Shown here one piece after another: positions 1-10,559 of a stretch of DNA of 64,000 nucleotides; the first letter of the stretch is position 1; every line of letters starts with the position of its first letter. The position numbers and the translations under genes were made by a program. The stretch covers positions 69,932,935-69,996,934 of the forward strand of contig CM043950.1 of NCBI GenBank assembly GCA_014529385.2. Reading direction: 5' to 3'. Source of the stretch: Adiantum capillus-veneris (Eukaryota > Streptophyta > Polypodiopsida > Polypodiales > Pteridaceae). The notes under the pieces are model-generated. The model saw nothing but the letters and a program-made list of their open reading frames with translations. It searched no databases and was not told the origin of the DNA.

Positions 1-904
1 AACTACCATCCTTAGCCTTCTTTGTATATAGACAGTGATCGAACTCACTACGTTTGTAGCCTTGAGAAAGCATAAACTTGTGGAATTTATGGTACCATGC
101 CCTCGGTGATTGTTTTAAGCCATAAAGACTCTTTAACAACTGGCATACCCAATCTTCCTTGCCTTTCTCAACAAACCCTTCTGGCTGCTGCATGTAAATT
201 TCCACATCTAAATCACCATGCAAGAACGCTGTCTTGACATCCATTTGGTGCAACACCAAATCTAATATGGCAACCAATGCAAGAAAGCATCTCAATGTAG
301 TCATCTTGACCACTGGAGAGAAGACTTCATCAAAGTCAATGCCTTGTTCTTGCTTAAAGCCCTTGGCAACAAGCCTTGCTTTGTACTTTGGCTGACTATC
401 ATGAGCGGTGATCTTATACCTGTAAACCCATTTACAAGGTAGAGCCTTTTTGCCCTGTGGTAATTTAACTAGCTTCCATGTCTTGTTTTTATGCAGAGCT
501 GTCATCTCTGACTGCATGGCCAATTTCCAATTCCCGGAGTCCTTCATTTGCACTGCTTCCTTGTAACATGAAGGCTCATTGCAATCAGTCAACATGACAT
601 AGTTCATAGATGGAACAAACCTATCAGGAGGTCGCGTGACACGTCCAGATCTACGCACAATAGGTGGCTCGGGCTCAACCACAACCTGTGGTTCCACTCT
701 ATCCTGTCCTTGATCCTCTTGAGCCCTGACATTTTGTCTTGCACGTGCAGGTCCATCTTCTTGGAAGACAACTCTTCTAATCTCCTCAACCCTCTCTGGT
801 TTAGAATGATATTTGGATTCATTAAAGTGAACATCATTGCTGCGGATAACCTTTCTGGATTCGGGATCCCAAAGTCTGTACCCCATCTCACCAGAATTAC
901 CATA
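1..904 (-). pseudogene. copia reverse transcriptase, N-terminal part, open to window edge
   Basis: One frame without stops runs from 904 to the edge. It starts with the integrase-RT linker (GYRLWDPESRKVIRSNDVHF), then the RVT_2 fold: LPQGKKALPCKWVYRYKI, ARLVAKGFKQEQGIDFDEVF and MDVKTAFLHGDLDVEIYM, which carries the first catalytic Asp, then LKSLYGLKQSPRAWY. The YVDD box lies beyond the window. It is called a pseudogene only because the upstream polyprotein is interrupted; this stretch itself looks intact. In the element it copies RNA to cDNA. Confidence 0.92.
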
Positions 905-907
905 CTA

Positions 908-2100
908 GCCTAGAAAGATGCACTTTCTACTCTTTGGCTCAAGTTTGTTCCTAAATTCCTTTGGAACATGAGTATATGCCTTACAGCCAAAGACTCTGAG
1001 ATGCTTGTATGAGGGCATTTTGCCTGACCATACCATCTCTGCCACTGAACCTTCTGCAAAACCTTGCTAGGAGATCTATTTATAAGATGAACAGCTGTTG
1101 ATACAGCTTCAGCCCAAAACCCATTTGGCAGCTGTGCATTAGACAACATACTTCTGACCTTCTCTTGTATGGTCCTATTCATCCTCTCAGCAACACCATT
1201 TTGAGGAGGATTCTAAGGAGCAGTAAGTTCACGTTTTATACCTTTTGAGTCCCAAAAGTCCTGAAAGGCCTTTGAAACATACTCTCCACCATTGTCAGTG
1301 CATAAGCAGTTAAGCTTCTTGCCACTCTGATTCTCCACAAGTGTCACAAACGTTTTGAAAACACTAAAATCTTCATCCTTGTGCTTGAGAAAGTAAACCC
1401 ATACTTTCCTCGAGTAATCATCTATAAATGTCATAAAGTAAGAAGCTCCCCCTAGAGATAGGTTAGGCATAGGTCCACACAAATCACTATGAACAAGTGC
1501 CAACTGTGTATCTCTTCTACTGCTTCTATGCTTATATGGCTTCTGTGTTTGCTTACCATACAGACAATGTTCACAAAATTCAAAATCATTAAATGAAAAT
1601 CCGGGCAAATAACCAGAACGAGACAAGATTTCCATTCCCTTCTTGGACATATGTCCTAACCGGCTATGCCACAAAGAAACGTTCGGCTGCTCGGTTACAT
1701 TGATTACATTTTTAGAGACATTTGATACATAAATCATGTAAAGTCCTCCAGACTTTACTCCATGTGCTACTGTCATAGAACCCTTGGATATCTTCCACAT
1801 CTTCTGTCCAAAAGTGGTGACGTAGCCAGCATCATCAAGTAAACCTCTGCTGATCAAGCTCTTTGTAATTGCGGGAACATGTCTCACATTCTTCAGCGTG
1901 AAAGAAGAGCCATTCTGAAACTTCAATTGAACATCTCCAACACCTAAGATCTCACATGTCTGCCCATTGCCTAGCCGAACATGATCTTTAGTGGTCACAT
2001 AAGAGGTAAACCACTCCTTGTTTGGAGACACATGAAGTGATGCCCCTGAGTCTATAATCCAGTCACTCAGTGCATTTCCATCAGATGCTGTAAGAAGAGC
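908..2100 (-). pseudogene. copia protease and integrase region
   Basis: The protease active site IIDSGASLHV is at about 2040-2065. The GAG-pre-integrase zinc motif follows (LWHSRLGHMSKKG... and CEHCLYGKQ). The catalytic triad of the integrase core is visible: Asp in LVHSDLCGPM, Asp in LCTDNGGEY and Glu in NGVAERMNR. A TAG at 1213-1215 lies between the second and third catalytic residues, where the family normally has Gln (TPQQNG), so CAG to TAG is likely. A frameshift near 1035 moves the C-terminal part (PSYKHLRVFGCKAYTHVP) into another frame, and a further TAG lies at 905-907. Integrase inserts the cDNA into the host genome; this copy could not make an intact enzyme. Confidence 0.92.
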
Positions 2101-3005
2101 TTAGTCCATTGTATTCTTCAAGAAGTAGATGTCTCCTGACACTAGACTGTCATCCTCTGCAACAGTGTTTGTCACATTTATTTCTTGAATCTTCACTGAG
2201 GACTTGTTCTTCTCACCATGGTCTTCAGCTTTCTCTTTGCCTTTTTCTGCTTTCCATTCTCTGCAGTCTCTTTTCATGTGACCCTTCTTGCCACAATGGT
2301 AGCATTCTATGTCACTCTTGCCTTTAGCACTGCGGGACTTGCTACGAGACTGATTCCTCTTTCCACCTTTGTACTTTTCTTTGGTCCTTCCCCTGAAAAC
2401 TAAGGATGTTCCTTTGCCTTTGTCCATTGTCTTTCTATTGGTTTCTTCAGTAAGCAGACTTCCTTCTACACCTGCTATGTTCAAACCATCTGGAGGTGCA
2501 GAATTACTCAAAGCTGTGCGAAAAGTGTCCCAACTTTCCGGCAATGTGATCAACAGGAACATAGCTCTAACGGGTTCATCAAACTTGACACCTTGAGCTG
2601 ACAACTGACTATAGATTGTGTTGAATTCATTCAAATGATTGGACATAGGTGTCCCTTCTTTCATCTTCAAGTCAACAGCTTCTTAAGCCAGTATACCTGT
2701 GAAGCTGCACTCTGCTTCTCATAAAGATCACTCAGCTTTAACCATGCTTGATAAGCCGAAATCTCGTCTGCTACATTGAACTAAACGCTTTCTGCCAAAG
2801 TCAACATAATGGTAGAAAGTGCCAATTCATCCATTTCGCTCCATTCATCTTCGTCCATATCTTCTAGTTTTATCCCCTTGAGCTTTATAGGTTTTATCTG
2901 CTTCTTTTGTACCAACACGTGCCAAATATGCTTCTTCCACATTGGGAAATTGGTTCCATCCAGCTTCTTGATATTGTAAAGAGCAGTGTCCTGTGATCCA
3001 GCCAT
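2101..3005 (-). pseudogene. copia gag (nucleocapsid) with in-frame stops
   Basis: The frame starts at the ATG at 3005 (MAGSQDTALYNIKKLDGTNF...), the usual copia gag opening in which the Gag core recognises a W-containing helix. A TAG at 2781-2783 and a TAA near 2690 interrupt it. A long open part (2670-2101) then holds a basic stretch and an intact CCHC zinc knuckle, CYHCGKKGHMKRDC, which in this family packages element RNA. It ends at a TAA at 2101-2103, just before the protease. Intact gag is one ORF, so this copy is broken although its zinc knuckle is undamaged. Confidence 0.9.
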
Positions 3006-4089
3006 AGCTACGCTTCACAGTGGTTTACTTTCCTGGGAAAAATTCGGCAGAGTTTCCCCTATAAACTGACCTCTGAACCAATATCAACCTGTCAAATGAA
3101 CCAAGAAAGCTTCAGATTCTGCATAAATTTCTGCAGAGTCTCCTTTGTAAAATGGCTCTGGTGTACTGAAAAAACAGACCAAAAAACAGCTCAAAAAACA
3201 CTGTCTCTCTGACACTGTAAGCTGCAGGTAAACCTGTCCTGCACCTGTATTGTCTCTCACTGTCCTGTCACTGTCCTGTAAGCATAGACTGTGACAATGC
3301 CTCAACGGCAGTAAAGCAAAGATGCAATCCCAACTGTCTAACTCACAGTCAATACATCCTAGCTGCCTATCTAAGGGTGCTCGAGGGATCGCTCCAAGAC
3401 CTGTATCACCGAAAGGATCTCAACATTCGAGAATCCCCCAGCTCAATAAAACCTCACTCGATCCTCAACAAAGGCTGCAGTAAATCTGAAAGTACATAGA
3501 CTTCCCACAAAGTCATACATCCACAAATTTCCCACTGTATGTTGTAACCGCTGCGGCGGTTGTTTGCGCGTGACTCACAGCCAGCAAACCCTCAACAGAC
3601 ATACATCATCTCTGACAATACATCCCATGTGGAAGTACCTGCAATGTCAAGATGAAATCTGGAATATCAAGCAGCAAACACAAGCTACCTGGTGAACTAG
3701 TGGATGTCGCCTACAGTCTGTGTGTAGATGCGCCCGTGTCGTATGTGACACGCCTCCAAGGACTGTGAGCCGTCCTTCGATGTGTAGACAGCCACAAATC
3801 AACACTCTGGGAGTGTCGATATCCTCAGCACCTGCAGTCATAGGCCGAAAACCCCAAATTTGCAGAGTCGGATCTGCACCCATCGAGACCATGTAGTCGA
3901 AAATGGTCTGCGCAGACCTTTGTCGAAGCCGAACGGTGGCCGAGATGACCTCAGAATGAAATTCTGAGAACACCGAGTCCTTCGGGCTTGCCCACTGGAT
4001 TTGGGGCCGTGTCTTCGCCTGTCGAATTTCACTCCAATCTGAGCTGGTGACTCTAGCCTCCTGCAGTGCTGCCCCGAGCCTCGATCTAA
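3006..4089 (-). other. Untranslated leader of the copia element
   Basis: About 1.1 kb separates the primer-binding site from the gag ATG, long for a copia leader. Open frames here show no domain. Positions 3401-3457 nearly match (55 of 57 bases by hand count) 6569-6625 in the leader of the neighbouring gag-only Ty3-like element, and a weaker match lies at 63951-64000. A second short match just upstream of gag (about 3030-3060 versus 6405-6440) suggests the shared block is longer. Confidence 0.7.
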
Positions 4090-4101
4090 GCTCTGATACC
4101 A
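4090..4101 (-). other. Primer-binding site, initiator tRNA-Met type
   Basis: The minus strand reads TGGTATCAGAGC, complementary to the 3' end of initiator tRNA-Met and used by most plant copia elements to prime minus-strand DNA synthesis. It lies two bases inside the LTR edge, which fixes that edge. Confidence 0.92.
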
Positions 4102-4103
4102 GT

Positions 4104-4294
4104 TGAAGGAGTACAAGCGGAAGTGCGACACGAGAGAGAGTGCGAGAAGAAGAGCATGACGATATGGTGAACTCACTCTACTGTAATGTGTAGAGCATAG
4201 TCAGTTCTTATTAGGTTTTTACAAAAGAATATGTGTACATACCTGGCGGCCCGCCCACTTACCAAGGTGACCACATTGGGCTTTATACCCCAAC
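4104..4294 (-). repeat. 5' LTR of the copia element (191 bp)
   Basis: On the minus strand it starts TGTTGGGGTATAAAGC and ends CTCCTTCA, the TG...CA termini of an LTR. A two-base spacer (AC) and a tRNA-Met type primer-binding site follow directly. It is short for a copia LTR. The 3' LTR is outside the window, so insertion age cannot be estimated here. Confidence 0.88.
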
Positions 4295-4468
4295 ATTTTC
4301 AATAATGCATCCCGCCACCATGTGAAGTGGCCCCAAAATATGGTCCTCATGATGACCTTTTTGCATAATTATCACAATAAAACACCCATGTTGTGTCTGT
4401 ACTTATCCACGTGCAAGTATTGACCCCATTCGGCCTCCTGACGCCACTAGATGCCATCTGACGCACCT
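4295..4468 (-). repeat. Partial LTR of gag-only unit A
   Basis: This stretch matches 7756-7935 of the middle LTR closely. It then jumps at about 4467 from ...TGACGCACC directly to the end of gag A, so the LTR start and polypurine tract (about 290 bp in the middle copy) are deleted. Its left side was separated by the copia insertion. Confidence 0.8.
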
Positions 4469-6016
4469 GCAGCAGCACTAGTAGATGCTCATTCCACCTG
4501 GATCAAAAGGCCAAAGGCATATTGCCTATTTCACAAGAAGCATCATAACACCACACCTACATTTGTCAACAATCAACCAAAATGCACCATAGGCATATCC
4601 AACTAGCACATCCGCCCTGTCTGGAGTTCCAAACGCATAAATATTGCATGCCACATTCAACCCAACCGATAGAGACAACTCAAGTGACTCATTACCTGGC
4701 ATCTTGGCTTCACCAGCCATAGCAACAACCTACAAATCATGCACCCAAGTAGCTAAAAGCATTGTGTGAAGGTAAAATTTTTGATATCCAAAGCACAAAA
4801 GTATCCCCGCATCACACATACCCCTGGCATAGGCATCCACATAGCTGAGATTGGACTCATATATGCCAAACCCCTTCTCATCATCATAAGCATACTCATT
4901 ATCACACATAACTTTATCCACATCATAATCATGACTAGAACCACTATACATAGCTTCTAGCATGGGTTCATCAGTCTCCAAGAATACAGATCCCTGCTCT
5001 AAACCACAATCATGCTCACAAATCGGTTCAATCATTGCACATACATCAAAATATGTCTTCAAAACAGGCTCCACATCCAACAAATCCACAAAATGTCTCT
5101 CAACCTTGCCCTCTTCCCTAATTTCCATGGAACTAGTATCCAAAGATACGTGCTCATCATCAATAACCTCGACCTCACACTCACACCCAGAATCACAAGG
5201 TACACAAGTAGCCAATGCATCCTCTTCAAGACTTTTCAATCCTGTATCCAAAGCATTACTCACCTCTTTAGGCTCTTCCATAAACCTGTCAACCTGCAAG
5301 ACCTCTTTACGCTTCACAATAGACCTTGGGAAGAAACGAGAAACATCATAGAATAGGCTACTTTTCACCTGCTTAGGCTTAACTTCATCTTCCATGTCAA
5401 ATGCATCTTGCACATGCATACCTGTACTGATACCATGTTCCTCAAGATGCTTAAACTTCCATTCCTTGTGCTTTGCAATGCATACCGCATCTTCAAAAGA
5501 CTCGGGCGTCTTCAACTCAACCTCGAACCGCAACCAAGGTGACAAACCATCAACAAAATAACTTTTCTTCAATGAACAAGGGGGGGTCTCATCCTTAAGA
5601 GCAACACACCAACGAGTCCATAAATCTGTAAAACCTTGTACATAGGCATCAACACCTTGACAAGAACCTTGCTTAAGAGCATTGAGCTCATTCCATACTA
5701 CATTTGCATCTTCAAAAACCTAGAAACGCTCTAAAAAAGCTTCTATAAACTTGTCAAGACTCAAACCACAAGAAGAAGCCACTGCTTCTTTAGCTTCCAA
5801 ATCCATGAACCAAACACGGGCCTCATCTTTCAAAAGCAATCCAAATAGCCTCAAAATCTTGTCCTCATCACACATATTGTTGCTTATGCATGCCACCTTG
5901 ACTTGCTCTAGAAAGTCTTCCGCATCTTCACCACTTCTTCCATGAAATTCCGGATAAGAGAAACCATGGCTACCCAAGTTACAATGCTTTGAGAACCCCT
6001 TCGAACACACGTGCAA
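4469..6016 (-). pseudogene. Ty3/gypsy-like gag, copy A
   Basis: The N-terminal part (6016-5723) has the Retrotrans_gag fold: YPEFHGRSGEDAEDFLEQV, LFGLLLKDEARVWF and LSLDKFIEAFLERF. A TAG at 5720-5722 follows at once, then the frame stays open through YFVDGLSPWLRFEVELK and a long acidic segment to a TAG at 4730-4732, with a last open piece to 4526. No CCHC knuckle is visible, which is unusual for gag. No ATG was found for the N-terminus; the frame is open back to about 6090. Copy B has the same stop at the LERF position, but CAG where A has TAG at 4730. The function would be particle assembly, and the acidic C-terminal half is not a standard gag region. Confidence 0.8.
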
Positions 6017-7749
6017 GAACCCAAGACTTTTGACTACCCAATCCCCAGAAACTTCAATGGAGCTCAGGTTTAGATAAGGACAAACACATACACATCAAAT
6101 GAGTTTTCATAGTTAATCATCGGAATTACAACGGGCAAAGGACATTCCAGTATCTCCCTTAATCTTCTTGGCCCGAACATGAAGACGATGTGCTGCTGGA
6201 AAAAGATCTTCCTGGACACATGAACATTTATCTGGATTCTTTGAGTTAAATGAAAAGGAGTGAATTGAGGTCCGTTTTGATCATCCATTAAAGCCAACCA
6301 TGTTGCTCCCAAGAAAGCACATCTGACTTATCCTCTGATTTTGCCAGAATTTCAGCAGCATAACAGCATAAATGCCTTAAAAGACCAAAAGACCAGCCAT
6401 CATAACTTGGAAAAATTTTGACAAAGTTTCCCCAGAAGTAGAGCAGTAGGAACCCAAAATATAGACTGTATATGTATGCATAAACTATCAACAATAGAAC
6501 CCGAGCATCAAATAGGACTCACTAGTACATAGCCTATGGCGAGGTCACGAAAAGGGTGCTCCAGCTACCTGTATCACCGAAAGGATCTCCACATTTGAGA
6601 ATCCCCCAGCTCAATAAAACCTCACGCTATCGACCCTCACACGAAGGCTAATGCAAATCACGTATAGTCAAGTCTCAGAAATGACTATCTTCCAGACCAA
6701 ATCTCAGAAATGGCTGGGACTGCCAAATAAAACCATATATGGCTCCACAAAGGCGTACCATGGCACTTTCCACAAGTAACGTACAATCCAACAGACAATG
6801 CGCTCAAACAGGCGCCAAGTGATGCACACCCACAACAACTGCAAGTGACATCACTGTTAGTATATCACTGTACTCCAACTACCTGTACTTGTGTGAATCA
6901 CCTGTACCTGTACCTATCCCTCTAACCTGTAACCTGTAATCCCGAATCTCGAATCTCGAATCTCGAAGCTCGAAGCTCGAAGCTCGAAGCAGAAGGTACT
7001 CGAAGAAGATCCTCAGTAGGGGCACCAAAAGAATGTGAGCGGGATGGAAACACACAAAACGCCTCTATAACGACCCGACACACACTCTTGGGAAGATACA
7101 CACACACACACTATGGGGCACCACTCGGCTTACACAACACACCTGGCCGAGACAGGATACACACCGATGGAGTGAGAGGAGAGAGACTATCCACTTACCC
7201 ACTCCACACAGACACACACACACACACACAAACACACACAAAAATCAGCTCAAAAGAGGATAATTTCTGATGTTTAGATACAATAGAGCTTGGGCCAACA
7301 CCAATGGGGCAAAGAGCTCACACAATATGGGTAAAATAAGCCAGATACAATCACAAACTGGAGCAGAAGCTTCGCTCTATAGGAGAAACTTACACAGCCA
7401 AAACAGCAGAAAAATAATGAGGAATTTGGTAAAATGGACAGCGCTATCGCGTCCGGAACCGCCCAAAACCCCATTCTATAATGTCAAAGTGCTCAAATCC
7501 GACATTGGATGAGCAGTTTACGGCCAAAACAGGCTCCAAAAAGCCCAAAAACACACCTGCAGCTGTTCGTCCTCTCTTCTCCACGTTTTTTCTCGTCTTC
7601 TCTCTGTTTTTTCAGTTCCCACACTTAGCTTTATTAGTTGGGCACCCTTGGCCTTTTAGATTACCTCAAACGGACCCCAAACAGGCCAAAAACTAACCTC
7701 GCAGTGCATAGTTGTCACCCTGCTGCATCCATACGCACACCTGGCACTC
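6017..7749 (-). other. Leader of gag-only unit A, between gag and its 5' LTR
   Basis: This stretch has no convincing gene. It holds the leader module shared with the copia element (6569-6625), a 7-bp minisatellite (6943-6990), CA-rich tracts (7097-7110, 7210-7240) and small unsupported open frames. Its start (about 6300-6490) also resembles the leader-like sequence at 63700-63850. Confidence 0.6.
6943..6990. repeat. 7-bp tandem repeat (CGAATCT / CGAAGCT)
   Basis: Three units of CGAATCT are followed by almost four units of CGAAGCT. The repeat is homogenised within each half and differs by one base between halves. Confidence 0.9.
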
Positions 7750-8182
7750 AGCTTTTTTCAATAATGCATCCCGCCACCACGTGAAGTGGCCCCAAAATAT
7801 GGTCCTCATGATGACCTTTCTGCATAATTATCACAAGAAAACATCCACGTTGTGTCTGTACTTATCCACGTGCAAGTATTGACCCCATTCGGCCTCCTGA
7901 CGCCACTAGATGCCATCTGACGCACCAGCTTACCTCATGTCGTCGGCCTGTGGATAGCTTCCTCGAGAAGTTTTAAGTGCTACCCACTCCTCATTATTGT
8001 AGAAAAAACACAGTGGAACTGGTAATAGTGAAAATCGATGCACTATGTACATGGTGTCCTACCTGTACACATGTGGGCCCCACGTAACCACTTGGCTATG
8101 GAAAATGGGCAATCCTTTATTCGATGCACCATGCATGTGTATGTACATATGCACAATCCCTTGCTCCAAAAAACTCCTGACA
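7750..8182 (-). repeat. Middle LTR shared by gag-only units A and B
   Basis: On the minus strand it starts TGTCAGGAGTTTTTTGG at 8182, directly after a purine-rich tract (AGGGGGTGGGC, about 8189-8199) that serves as polypurine tract for unit B. It runs to about 7750. The region 7832-8182 matches 9529-9873, and 7756-7935 matches 4295-4467. The far edge is uncertain because no clear CA terminus or primer-binding site was found. It would be the 3' LTR of unit B and the 5' LTR of unit A. Confidence 0.75.
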
Positions 8183-9524
8183 TAATTTGCCCACCCCCTA
8201 GCCTGCTAGAGCATTCATGCTCAGCAGCAGCACTAGTAGATGCTCATTCCACCTGGATCAAAAGGCCAAAGGCATATCGCGTGATTCACAAGAAGCATCA
8301 TAACACCACACCTACATTTGTCAACAATCAACCAAAATGCACCATAGGCATATCCAATTAACACATCCGCCATGTCTGGAGTTCCAAACGCATAAATATT
8401 GCATGCCACATTCAACCCAACCGATAGAGACAACTCAAGTGACTCATCACCTGGTATCTTGGCTTCACCAGCCATAGCAACAACCTGCAAATCATGCACC
8501 CAAGTAGCTAAAATCATTGTGTGAAGGTAAAGTTGTTGATATCCAAAGCACAAAAGTATCCCCGCATCACACATATCCCTAGCATAGGCATCCACATAGC
8601 TGAGATTGGACTCATATATTCCAAACCCCTTCTCATCATCATAAGCATATTCATCATCACACATAACTTTATCCACATCATAATCGTGGCTAGCACCATT
8701 ATCCATAGCTTCTAGCATGGGTTCATCAGTCTCCAAGAATACAGATCCCTACTCTAAACCACAATCATGCTCACAAATCGGTTCAATCATTGCACATACA
8801 TCAAAATATGGCTTCAAAACAGGCTCCACATCCAACAAATCCACAAACTGGCTCTCAACCTTGCCCTCTTCCCTAATTTCCAAGGAACTAGTATCCAAAG
8901 ATACGTACTCATCATCAATAACCTCGACCTCACACTCACACCCAGAATCACAAGGTACACAAGTAGCCAATGCATCCTCTTCAAGACTTTTCAATCCTGT
9001 ATCCAAAGCATTACTCACCTCTTTAGGCTCTTCCATAAACCTGTCAACCTGCAAGACCTCTTTACGCTTCACAATAGACCTTGGGAAGAAACGAGAAACA
9101 TCATAGAATAGGCTACTTTTCATCTGCTTAGGCTTAACTTCATCTTCCATGTCAAATGCATCTTGCACATGCATACCTGTACTGATACCATGTTCCTCAA
9201 GACGCTTAAACTTCCATTCCTTGTGCTTTGCAATGCATACCGCATCTTCAAAAGACTCGGGCGTCTTCAACTCAACCTCGAACCGCAACCAAGGTGACAA
9301 ACCATCAACAAAATAACTTTTCTTCAATGAACAAGGGGGGGTCTCATCCTTAAGAGCAACACACCAATGAGTCCATAAATCTATAAAACCTTGTACATAG
9401 GCATCAACACCTTGACAAGAACCTTGCTTAAGAGCATTGAGCTCATTCCATACTACATTTGCATCTTCAAAAACCTAGAAATGCTCTAAAAAAGCTTCTA
9501 TAAACTTGTCAAGACTCAAACCAT
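8183..9524 (-). pseudogene. Ty3/gypsy-like gag, copy B, truncated at its N-terminus
   Basis: It is nearly identical to copy A from the shared LERF-TAG position (stop at 9475-9477) to the C-terminus at 8233. Copy B has a private TAG at 8749-8751 where A has CAG (4994-4996), and CAG at 8485-8487 where A has TAG. The N-terminal gag domain is missing: coding sequence stops at about 9524 and joins LTR sequence across the microhomology AAGAA. The 5' end of the element's internal region is therefore deleted. Confidence 0.8.
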
Positions 9525-9873
9525 AAGAAAACATCCGCGTTGTGTCTGTACTTATCCACGTGCAAGTATTGACCCCATTCGGCCTCCTGACGCCACTAGA
9601 TGTCATCTGACGCACTTGCTTACCTCATGTCGTCGGTCCGCGGATAGCTTCCTCGAGAAGTTTTAAGTGCTACCAACTCCTCAGTATTGTAGAAAAAAAC
9701 ACACTGGTACTGGTAATAGTGAAAATCGATGCATTATGTACATGGTGTCCTACCTGTACACATGTGGGCCCCACGTAACCACCTGGCTATGGAAAATGGG
9801 CAATCCTTTATTCGATGCACCATGCATGTGTATGTACATATGTGCAATCCCTTGCTCCAAAAAACTCCTGACA
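9525..9873 (-). repeat. 5' LTR of gag-only unit B, inner end deleted
   Basis: It matches the middle LTR from its TGTCAGGAG start at 9873 down to about 9529. The last 80 bp or so of the LTR, the primer-binding site and the gag start are lost in the deletion that fuses it to gag B. Confidence 0.8.
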
Positions 9874-10559
9874 ACGTTTAAAAATTCCAAGCCCGCCCAC
9901 CTTATTCTCTCCCACTTTGTACTTTTACTTATAACATTTGAAATTAAACAACCCACACCCCACTCTCTCTCCTTCCAAAGGAGTGTCCAAGACACTCCTT
10001 TTTGGTACCACCTAAACATGCTTTCACCATGTAGTGAAGTAATTGATTACATCTAAAACAATTCATTACAAAATCGGTGACAAATAAAATTTGTGCATAT
10101 TAGGCACATCTATCATATTTAGATACACAAACAAGCTTGCTTAAAGGGTTGCATAACCACTTGTGCATCACTTTAACCATATTTATGTGTGTTTTCAATT
10201 ATGATAGGTGTACGCAATTGACAAATACGCCAATTGTGCACATCTTCTATTTGTGACTAAGTTTGTAATCAATTGTTTTGGATAAGGTCACATACTTTAC
10301 TTCAAAGTCTAAATAAGTGTATAGATTTATATTATCTCTGATTGCGTAGCCCACCAGGTTGCATTGCAGGGGGACTGTGGTTTCAATATACACCTTGTCC
10401 TTGATTGTGCGGACCTTCGCGTTACACTGTAGGGAGGGCTTTGAAGTCTAAGTTTTTGATTGTATATTACTTGCATCAATTTAGGTATTTTAATGTTTAT
10501 GTTTAATGTACATTAATGTTTAGATTTTCTTCTCTAATTTTCTTTTTAGAATTCCAACC
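9874..10559. other. Intergenic stretch with a short perfect hairpin
   Basis: No gene is supported. At 9977-10001 an 11-bp perfect stem (AAAGGAGTGTC / GACACTCCTTT) with a 3-nt loop is present. The remainder is AT-rich and unremarkable. Confidence 0.6.

Larger units (their letters stand above)
1..4294 (-). mobile_element. Ty1/copia LTR retrotransposon, 5' part, truncated by window edge
   Basis: Read on the minus strand the order is LTR (4294-4104), primer-binding site, leader, gag, protease, integrase, reverse transcriptase. Protease and integrase before RT is the diagnostic order of Ty1/copia elements. The rest of RT, RNase H and the 3' LTR lie outside the window. The element carries several in-frame stops and at least one frameshift near 1035, so it is not autonomous, but 301 consecutive codons from 904 to the window edge are open, which suggests a fairly recent insertion. 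It landed in a T-run of an older LTR; a similar sequence without the insertion is at about 7750. The 5' target-site duplication would be about TTTTC at 4295-4299; its partner is outside the window. Confidence 0.93.
4295..9873 (-). mobile_element. Tandem gag-only Ty3/gypsy-like array: LTR-gag-LTR-gag-LTR
   Basis: Three LTR copies (4295-4468 partial, about 7750-8182, 9525-9873 partial) alternate with two copies of one gag gene (A, 4469-6016; B, 8183-9524), all on the minus strand. No protease, RT or integrase is seen in either internal region. This fits a non-autonomous terminal-repeat element with a gag gene (TR-GAG type). Sharing the middle LTR between units is the product expected from unequal recombination between LTRs. 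The LTR starts TGTCAGGAG on the minus strand, close to the chromovirus LTR at 55517. A primer-binding site could not be recognised. Confidence 0.75.

Noticed and set aside
604-903. 99-codon minus-strand open frame in the copia element
   Set aside because: The real copia linker and RT are in another frame of the same strand, open from 904 to 1, with GYRLWDPESRKVIRSNDVHF. This one is a shadow.
5012-5356. Plus-strand open frames opposite gag copies A and B (also 8717-9111)
   Set aside because: They mirror the minus-strand gag, which has the Retrotrans_gag motifs and LTR orientation.
9977-10001. Hairpin as a transcription terminator
   Set aside because: Intrinsic terminators are a bacterial feature; here it is only a short palindrome near an LTR edge.
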